Source: Undibacterium pigrum (GTDB taxonomy: Bacteria > Pseudomonadota > Gammaproteobacteria > Burkholderiales > Burkholderiaceae_D). Taken from it: a DNA stretch of 42,225 nt. Numbering within the stretch: the stretch's first letter is position 1; each line of letters opens with the position of its first letter. The position numbers were made by a program, and so were the translations under genes. Location: NCBI RefSeq assembly GCF_003201815.1, contig NZ_QJKB01000018.1, positions 27,215-69,439 of the forward strand, given 5' to 3'. Under the pieces are notes generated by a model. It made no database searches. It saw only the letters and a program-made list of their open reading frames with translations, and was not told the DNA's origin. Shown one piece after another: positions 36,835 to 42,225 of this stretch.

Positions 36835-37767
36835 ATGGACCGCCTCGATACCCTGCAACTATTCACACGCATCGTTGAAACCGGCAGTTTCAGCCGGGCG
36901 GCGGATATGCTGGATGTCCCACGGGCCAGTGCCACCCATGCCATCAAGCAACTGGAAACACGCCTGGGCACGCGTCTGCTGGAGCGCACTACCCGTCAGG
37001 TACGCACCACGCTGGACGGCCAGGCGTTTTATGAGCGTTGCGTACATATCATCAGTGAACTCGATGATGCAGAAGCGTCGATGCGGCATGTGGCCGCCAA
37101 TCCGCGCGGAGTCTTGCGGGTAGACATGCATGGCACCCATGCCACGCAAGTGGTGCTGCCGCGGATACACGAATTCCGCGACCGTTATCCTGGCATAGAC
37201 CTGGTCGTCAGCAGTGGTGACCGTCTGGTTGATCTGGTACGTGAAGGTGTCGATTGCGTCATACGCGGTGGCAACCCGCGTGATTCAACTTTGGTCGCAC
37301 GCCGCCTGGCGCTGATGCCGCAAGTGATTTGCGCCAGCCCGGCCTATCTGGAAAAATTTGGCACACCACATCAGCCTGATGATCTGATGCTGCACCAGGC
37401 TGTCAGGTTCTTTTCCAGCACGACGGCAATTGACTACCCCATCGTGCTGGATATCGATGGCCAGGTAAAAGAGTTTGATGTAGGCGGCTGGATCTCCGTC
37501 AACGATGCCGAAAACTATGTCACCACCGCCCTCTCCGGCTGCGGCCTGATACAACTGCCCCGCTTCCACATCGCCGACGCCTTGCGTGATGGCCACCTGG
37601 TAGAAGTGCTGGCCGACTGGCAAAGCCCGCCCCTGCCAGTCACTGCACTCTACCCCTACCGCCGCCAGCTATCACCACGCGTGCGGGTATTTGTGGATTG
37701 GCTGGTGGGTTTGTATGAGCAGAAGTTTGGAGTCTTGCCTGTGGCAATGAAAGGAGAAATAAGCTGA
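36835..37767 (+). CDS. LysR-family regulator divergent from the SDR-tautomerase operon
   Basis: 310 residues. The MDRLDTLQLFTRIVETGSFSRAADMLDVPRASATHAIKQLE helix-turn-helix is followed by an effector domain with GDRLVDLVREGVDCVIRGG, both of the CrgA subtype. The 122-base gap to the SDR start is a normal divergent control region. The stop codon overlaps the probable CTG start of the next gene, which suggests translational coupling. Confidence 0.92.
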   Translation: MDRLDTLQLFTRIVETGSFSRAADMLDVPRASATHAIKQLETRLGTRLLERTTRQVRTTLDGQAFYERCVHIISELDDAEASMRHVAANPRGVLRVDMHGTHATQVVLPRIHEFRDRYPGIDLVVSSGDRLVDLVREGVDCVIRGGNPRDSTLVARRLALMPQVICASPAYLEKFGTPHQPDDLMLHQAVRFFSSTTAIDYPIVLDIDGQVKEFDVGGWISVNDAENYVTTALSGCGLIQLPRFHIADALRDGHLVEVLADWQSPPLPVTALYPYRRQLSPRVRVFVDWLVGLYEQKFGVLPVAMKGEIS

Positions 37768-38528
37768 CGAAAATTCGTTTACCAGTCTTGTGGGGCCGGC
37801 CTGTTGATGTTGATTACGGTGCAAAACAGCTAAAGCTTTCAGAGATCCTGCCCAAAACAGGACAGACCATTAACGTCTATTTTTCTGAAGATGATAGCCC
37901 GGCTTATAAAGAAAACCCGCATGTGCTGTGGAAGCCGCCTGTGACCGAAATGAATGGCTGGAGCGAGCAGCCCAGTGATATTTTGCATAGTTACATTGTG
38001 ACAGGGCAATTGACATTTGTACGTCAGGTCCTGCAAGGTGATAAGGACGCAACGCCGCTGGAAAGAATGGTAGAGAAAAGCCTGGAATATGAGTTGCTCA
38101 TCACAGATGTACAGCCTTTTCTCAAGATGTGTGCTGCAGTGAAAATGATGCAACCAGAGCTATGGCAAGAACGCTATGGCAGCAAAACACTTTCAGGCAT
38201 GTTGCAAGCTCAGAATAACAGTGAGACTTTGTTTAACCATATTAGCGACACAGAATGGGCACAAGTACGTTGGGCAGGCACAGCAAAGGCAGGTAACTAC
38301 ATTTACCTGATTTTCAATCGCTATGAAATTCATTACGAAACCCTGCTTCAACAGGAGGGAGATCAACTATTTGTCCACTATCTCAGCTTTGCCACCTACC
38401 ATCAAAGCGATCGATACATCACGCGCAAGAAACTCCTGATCAAGGAAAATGAGGGTATCAAATCATTGATAGCAAGAGCTGTCGCGCTCAAGGATAGCTT
38501 TGGTGATTACCTGCTTATTGATGTGTAG
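37764..38528 (+). CDS. Unknown protein with a probable CTG start, coupled to the LysR gene
   Basis: About 254 residues if translation starts at CTG 37764, where AAGGAGA lies at 37751-37757 and the start overlaps the LysR stop as CTGA. The next in-frame candidate, TTG at 37788, has no such site, and no ATG exists between the upstream in-frame stop at 37716 and this point. The first residues would be (M)TKIRLPVLWGRP. The product is soluble with no signal peptide. ILPKTGQTINVYFSEDD, an AVKMMQPELWQERY helix and a C-terminal IARAVALKDSFGDYLLIDV are visible. No family is recognised. Confidence 0.7.
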   Translation: MTKIRLPVLWGRPVDVDYGAKQLKLSEILPKTGQTINVYFSEDDSPAYKENPHVLWKPPVTEMNGWSEQPSDILHSYIVTGQLTFVRQVLQGDKDATPLERMVEKSLEYELLITDVQPFLKMCAAVKMMQPELWQERYGSKTLSGMLQAQNNSETLFNHISDTEWAQVRWAGTAKAGNYIYLIFNRYEIHYETLLQQEGDQLFVHYLSFATYHQSDRYITRKKLLIKENEGIKSLIARAVALKDSFGDYLLIDV

Positions 38529-38532
38529 TCTC

Positions 38533-38698
38533 GTAGGTTGAGCCGGGCCTCGCTAGGCTACGCTTCACCAGCCTAGCGAGGCCCGACCCAACACTGTGCC
38601 TTCAAATGACGTATACGATGGCTGAGGCCGAGTGTTGGGCTGGTAAACCGTAGCCCAACCTACGACGCGTAGTCAACCACCTCGCGGCCCAATCTACG
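38533..38698. repeat. Family B inverted repeat, copy 2
   Basis: It shares with the copy at 35570 the outer GTAGGTTG arm, the ACGTATACG core and a long TGAGGCCGAGTGTTGGGCTG stretch. It lies right after the stop codon at 38528 and may terminate transcription. Confidence 0.85.
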
Positions 38699-38741
38699 CT
38701 CTCATGCCGGCCCTATTTTGCATCCGGCCCCCGTCAACAAA

Positions 38742-39095
38742 TCACAAATCCACCATCACCTCAAAGCCACCATAAATCATGCGCTTGCCGTCGCAGGGCA
38801 TGGGATTGTCTTCTGAATTCAGGCGTGGGTCTGCCATGACTTTTTCCCAGGCGGCATTGCGCACTTCTTTCGATGGCCAGGTCATCCAGGAAAACACCAC
38901 GGTTTCATCTTCCTTGCATTGCACGGCCAGCGGGAAGGAGGTCAGCTTGCCGGGTGGCACATCATCGCCCCAGCATTCGACGACACTGAGCACGCCGTAT
39001 TCCTTGAAAATCGGCGAGGATTTTTCTGAATATTTTTTGTAAGCCTCACGGTTGGCATTGGGGACAGCGAGTACAAATCCATCGACATATTTCAT
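38742..39095 (-). CDS. DUF1428 family protein (YbaA-like)
   Basis: 117 residues of a small alpha/beta ferredoxin-like protein. MKYVDGFVLAVPNANREAYKKY, VECWGDDVPPGKLTSFPLAV, VVFSWMTWPSKEVRNAAWEKVMADPR and MIYGGFEVMVDL match the DUF1428 pattern closely. The family is cytosolic and its function is unknown, although its fold suggests ligand binding. It is monocistronic. Confidence 0.9.
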   Translation of the reverse strand: MKYVDGFVLAVPNANREAYKKYSEKSSPIFKEYGVLSVVECWGDDVPPGKLTSFPLAVQCKEDETVVFSWMTWPSKEVRNAAWEKVMADPRLNSEDNPMPCDGKRMIYGGFEVMVDL

Positions 39096-39570
39096 GCTAA
39101 AACTCCTGGTTTGGCGAGGCTGGATGAAGGAATAAAACGGGTGGATTCAAGGGCCGTACGCAGCAAAAAAATGCACAAGCTCACTTGCTGCTGTGGCAGA
39201 ATTTTAGTCTACCATTTTTGAACTGGCTAATTTTATTTTTTCAGCAGGCCAAATAAATTTTCACGAAATTTACCTTTAAAAACATCAACTTGAGTTTGCA
39301 CCAGAGCGCTCTGGTGCTAGTACTGTAAGTGTACTGTACTTGTACTAAAGCAGCACCATACTGATCCGGCTGATTCCTTAATCCTGATTCCTGGTTATTG
39401 ATTCCTTAAATCTATATCCCATCGCAAACTCCGCGATGAGGCTTGAGATAAAAAAATTTGGCGATTTTCGAAATTTGCGGCAAGATGATGGCTGCGAATT
39501 TTGTCGTCCGTACCACGCCCACAGCGGACGAATCAGCTGCATCTGCCAACCCCGATTTGAAAGAAACCCC
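39096..39570. other. 475-bp divergent region upstream of the creatininase gene
   Basis: It is AT-rich with no gene except possible upstream leader codons before 39571. A strong palindrome cluster lies at 39298-39357. Confidence 0.5.
39298..39357. promoter_or_regulatory. 20-bp perfect palindrome followed by nested inverted repeats
   Basis: GCACCAGAGCGCTCTGGTGC (39298-39317) is a perfect 20-bp palindrome. Directly after it TAGTAC (39318-39323) and GTACTA (39342-39347) with inner AAGT/ACTT form another dyad, and GGTGC (39313-39317) pairs with GCACC at about 39353-39357. It could be a multi-site operator for the creatininase or DUF1428 promoter. Confidence 0.5.
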
Positions 39571-40335
39571 ATGCGTCTCGCCTACTCCACCTGGCCCGAA
39601 ATCACGGCTTTTCTGGCCGACTCCAAAACCGTCATCATCCCCATAGGCTCGAATGAGCAACACGGCCCCATGGGCTTGCTGGGTACGGACTGGATGTGCC
39701 CCGAGATCATCGCCACCGCTGCCGAAAAAATCGCCCAGAAAAACGGCCAGGACATGATGCTGGCGCCCACCTTCAACATCGGCATGGCACAGCATCACCT
39801 GGGCTTTGCCGGCACGATTTCGCTGCGGCCTTCAACCTTCATGGCGGCAATTGAAGACTGGGTCTTGTCACTGGCGCGGCATGGCTTTGACCACATTTAT
39901 TTTTTGAACGGCCACGGCGGCAATATTTCCACCATTGAGGCGGCTTTCTCGCAGATTTATTCGCATTACTCGTACAACAACAAGACCTGCCCGCTGACGC
40001 TGAAACTGAAAAACTGGTGGGACTTGCCTGGCGTTATCACGCTGTGCAACCAGATGTTCCCTGTGGGTCATGGCTCACATGCGACACCTTCAGAAATCGC
40101 CGTGACCTATGCCGCCTATCCTGAGCAGGTACGCCATGTAGAGCTGACACCAAAAATCCCGCCTACCGGCCCCATCCTCGACGCACTTGACTACCGCGCC
40201 CGTTTCCCGGATGGCCGCATAGGTGCAGATTCCAGCCTGGCGACGATAGAACTGGGCCAGCAAATCATTAATACCGCAGTGACGGGTTTGCTGACGGATA
40301 TCCAGGCATTTAGTGCAGAGCAAAAACCTGCCTGA
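39571..40335 (+). CDS. Creatininase-family amidohydrolase
   Basis: 254 residues from the ATG at 39571; upstream codons to 39436 are open but do not resemble the family. The metal-site motifs are complete: GSNEQHGPMGLLGTD (Glu29, His31, Asp40), the QHHLGFAGT block near 71-79 and LNGHGGN near 110. The creatininase family (creatinine amidohydrolase, MftE and formamide hydrolases) binds two divalent metals and opens cyclic or formyl amides. The substrate here is not known. The gene stands alone; the palindromes upstream may control it. Confidence 0.9.
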   Translation: MRLAYSTWPEITAFLADSKTVIIPIGSNEQHGPMGLLGTDWMCPEIIATAAEKIAQKNGQDMMLAPTFNIGMAQHHLGFAGTISLRPSTFMAAIEDWVLSLARHGFDHIYFLNGHGGNISTIEAAFSQIYSHYSYNNKTCPLTLKLKNWWDLPGVITLCNQMFPVGHGSHATPSEIAVTYAAYPEQVRHVELTPKIPPTGPILDALDYRARFPDGRIGADSSLATIELGQQIINTAVTGLLTDIQAFSAEQKPA

Positions 40336-40476
40336 GCTGTCTGACTTCGATATCAGATAAATCGGGAAAGTAAATACTGCCTTTGTATTGCAAAAATGTC
40401 GCTCAAAGTCTACTCTGGATGTGTTGTTGCTATAAACCAAAATTGGTCCTAGATAAAAACACCTACCGGAGACATC

Positions 40477-40947
40477 ATGAGACAGTTTTTCAAAAGCATA
40501 CTCCTAGCCTTTTCCCTGGCCCTGTTCAGCCAGGGGATGGCTTTTGCGGCTGAACGCGCCACTGCGCAAGAAGCGACCGACATGATCAAGAAGGTCATCG
40601 CCTACTATAAAGCCAATGGTGCTGAAAAAACCTTTGCTGCAGTCAACGACCCCAAGGGCCAGTTTATCTACAAGGATTTGTATGTGTTTGCCGGTGCAGT
40701 CAAACCCGGCGGCGTGACCCTGGCGCATGGCGGCAACCCCAAACTGCTGGGAAAATCCCTGGGTGAAATGCGCGATGGTGACGGCAAATTCTTTGTCAGG
40801 GAAATCAATGAAGTTGCAGCCAGCAAGGCTGGCAAGGGCTGGGTAGACTATAAATGGGTGAACCCTGTCACCAAGGCACTGGAGCCAAAAAGCACTTATG
40901 TGGAAAGAGTGGATGATATTTATTTTGCCTGCGGGGTTTATAAATAA
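40477..40947 (+). CDS. Secreted single-Cache domain protein
   Basis: 156 residues. A cleavable signal peptide ends near GMAFA-AE (residue 24). The mature part is a single Cache_2-type domain, with TAQEATDMIKKVIAYYKANGAEKTFAAVNDPKGQFIYKDLYVFAGAV and the terminal WVDYKWVNP...YVERVDDIYFACGVY. Free-standing Cache proteins are thought to be periplasmic ligand binders, here without a fused kinase or methyl-accepting domain. The gene is monocistronic. CGGAGA precedes the ATG. Confidence 0.9.
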   Translation: MRQFFKSILLAFSLALFSQGMAFAAERATAQEATDMIKKVIAYYKANGAEKTFAAVNDPKGQFIYKDLYVFAGAVKPGGVTLAHGGNPKLLGKSLGEMRDGDGKFFVREINEVAASKAGKGWVDYKWVNPVTKALEPKSTYVERVDDIYFACGVYK

Positions 40948-41051
40948 ATATCCGCTTTAGCTGTTCATGTCGCTCACAAATTAATTTCCGTTGACGCGCA
41001 TAGCATCCTGAATAGCTAGTCGTGATCGCCGAAAAACCTCACGAAGCGAAA

Positions 41052-41090
41052 AAAAGCGGGAGTAGTCACAAGCTGGCTGCTCCCGCTTTT
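41052..41090 (+). terminator. Rho-independent terminator downstream of the Cache gene
   Basis: AAAAGCGGGAG (41052-41062) pairs with CTCCCGCTTTT (41080-41090); the pair ends in T residues on the plus strand and A residues precede it, so it can act in both directions. It lies about 105 bases after the stop codon of the Cache gene. Confidence 0.75.
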
Positions 41091-41286
41091 ATCTATCTGC
41101 GTTGGCAACTCAGCTGATTTGCAGGTGGATTAAATCAACACCCATCATGTAACAAAAATTTTCAATTCTGACCGAAAATTGTTAAAATCACAGGCCGAAA
41201 GAAAACTGCCTTCTTTTGCTCTCTGTATCAGCCTTAGTGCAAACCTGCACACGCTGCCCTTAACATTACTCTTAAATAATCAAATC
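41091..41286. other. Promoter region of the TPR membrane-protein gene
   Basis: Together with 40948-41051 this is a gap of 339 bases without a convincing gene. In-frame codons from 41179 to 41286 are open but do not look like family sequence. No clear promoter was identified. Confidence 0.35.
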
Positions 41287-42036
41287 ATGCCTTATATCGG
41301 AGTAGGTTTGCACCTATTTATCGCCCTGTTTTTCGCTATCCATGCCGTGCGTAGCGGCAGGGATATTTACTGGTTGATGATACTATTTTTCTTCCCTGGC
41401 CTTGGAAGCATCGTCTATTTCTTCGCAATCTATCTGCCGGACAGCCGCATCACGCATAAGTTGAACAAAACAGTTGCCAGCGCCGCAAAGTCACTTGATC
41501 CAGGTCGTGATTTGCGTGAAGCATTGCAGGCCTTTGACTTTACCCCGACAGCACAAAATCAGGTTGCCCTGGCAAAAGCCTATATGGCCAACGGCGACGC
41601 TGCACAAGCCATTCATCATTATGATATTTGTCTGCAAGGCCCATTTGCCAATGCACCGGATATTCGCCTGGGTGCGGCACATGCAAAAATCCTCAATGGG
41701 CAGGCACAGGGAGCCATTGAATTGCTGGAAGGCATACGCAAAAGCACCCCTGACTTCAGTCCGGAACAGGTGTCGACGTTATTGGCACAGGCTTATAGTA
41801 AAGACGGGCGCATGCAGGATGCAGGTGCAGAGTTTGCGCATGCAAACCATCATTTTGGCAGCATGGAGATACGTGTGGAATATGCGATCTGGGCTTTGCA
41901 AGCAGGCGAGCAAAGCATCGCCGACCAGCTCTACACAGAAATCCAGCAAACCATGAAGCATTGGAGTAAGGATACCAAGGCCATGAACCGTGATTTGATC
42001 AAGCGGCTCAGTACCGCTTTTGCTGGTCGCAAATGA
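41287..42036 (+). CDS. Membrane-anchored TPR-like protein with PLDc_N-type N-terminus
   Basis: 249 residues from the ATG at 41287; the start at 41179 would add 36 atypical residues. Two N-terminal transmembrane helices (about 4-20 and 28-49, with FFFPGLGSIVYFFAIYLPDS resembling the PLD-nuclease N-terminal membrane domain) anchor a C-terminal tetratricopeptide-like region. TPR-like units include QVALAKAYMANGDAAQAIHHYDICL, GAAHAKILNGQAQGAIELLEG and TLLAQAYSKDGRMQDAGAEFAHA. It probably serves as a protein-interaction scaffold at the inner membrane. No partner is evident in the window. Confidence 0.85.
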   Translation: MPYIGVGLHLFIALFFAIHAVRSGRDIYWLMILFFFPGLGSIVYFFAIYLPDSRITHKLNKTVASAAKSLDPGRDLREALQAFDFTPTAQNQVALAKAYMANGDAAQAIHHYDICLQGPFANAPDIRLGAAHAKILNGQAQGAIELLEGIRKSTPDFSPEQVSTLLAQAYSKDGRMQDAGAEFAHANHHFGSMEIRVEYAIWALQAGEQSIADQLYTEIQQTMKHWSKDTKAMNRDLIKRLSTAFAGRK

Positions 42037-42144
42037 TGGATCTGTGTAAGGTGCCCATGCACATCGTTTGCGAATGATGACGCAGATGGTCCGCGCGCAG
42101 CACACCCGACATAGCAGCAAATGCATGGATGTAGGGCAATGGAA

Positions 42145-42225
42145 TGGACTCCTCCCCTTACGGCATCAAATGTGCCAAACTGAAGAGTGATGAAACGATT
42201 CAGTTCACAGAGGAGAAGTCCAAAT
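42145..42225 (+). other. Window-edge inverted repeat, possible start of a mobile element or gene
   Basis: TGGACTCCTCCCC (42145-42157) and GAGGAGAAGTCCA (42210-42222) are inverted repeats with two mismatches in 13. The ATG at 42190 opens a frame (MKRFSSQRRSPN) to the edge, and GAGGAG at 42210-42215 could also serve as ribosome binding site for a gene starting near 42225. This could be the end of an insertion sequence, but too little is visible to name one. Confidence 0.3.

Overview
The window looks like chromosomal DNA of a betaproteobacterium, most likely an Oxalobacteraceae relative such as Undibacterium or Janthinobacterium. This is inferred from roughly 50% GC, many LysR regulators divergent from the genes they probably control, lipoprotein chitinases with Pro-Thr linkers, and dispersed REP-type repeats. 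No rRNA, tRNA, CRISPR array or complete insertion sequence was seen.

Region 1-8.3 kb is the most unusual part. A 1693-residue NLR-like protein (738-5819) combines a nucleoside-phosphorylase-like domain, a NACHT NTPase, a pentapeptide-like stretch and 14 WD40 units. The units are encoded by fourteen exactly 126-bp repeats, close to one another in sequence but variable at a few fixed residues. It lies between a gene for a catalytically degenerate Nudix-like protein (6055-8139, minus) and a deleted, frameshifted copy of that gene (1-490).

Region 8.6-13.5 kb holds two secreted GH18 chitinase lipoproteins around a JmjC-like cupin protein, with a short motif shared by both chitinase upstream regions. 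Then come a Shedu-like (DUF4263) nuclease candidate (14.1-15.7 kb), a four-PAS hybrid histidine kinase (15.9-19.1 kb), a YdjM-like membrane protein, a 270-bp MITE-like element (20.5-20.8 kb) beside very small ORFs, and two envelope proteins of unknown role.

Region 23-29 kb has a metallophosphoesterase, an EamA exporter with its divergent LysR gene, and an AT-rich insert carrying an OLD-family ATPase/TOPRIM nuclease followed by a trypsin-like protease. That pair is a candidate two-gene defence module.

Region 29-42 kb is ordinary metabolic DNA in divergent regulator/enzyme pairs: LysR with an MBL-fold protein, LysR with a Tat-exported agmatine-deiminase-like lipoprotein, XRE-cupin with an amidotransferase-MOSC operon, and LysR with an SDR-tautomerase operon. 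Single genes follow (unknown protein with a probable CTG start, DUF1428, creatininase, Cache, TPR). Two families of REP-like inverted repeats fill several gaps, and the right edge may hold the beginning of another gene or element.

The strongest candidates for undescribed biology are the NLR-like repeat protein with its flanking duplicated gene, and the OLD-protease pair.
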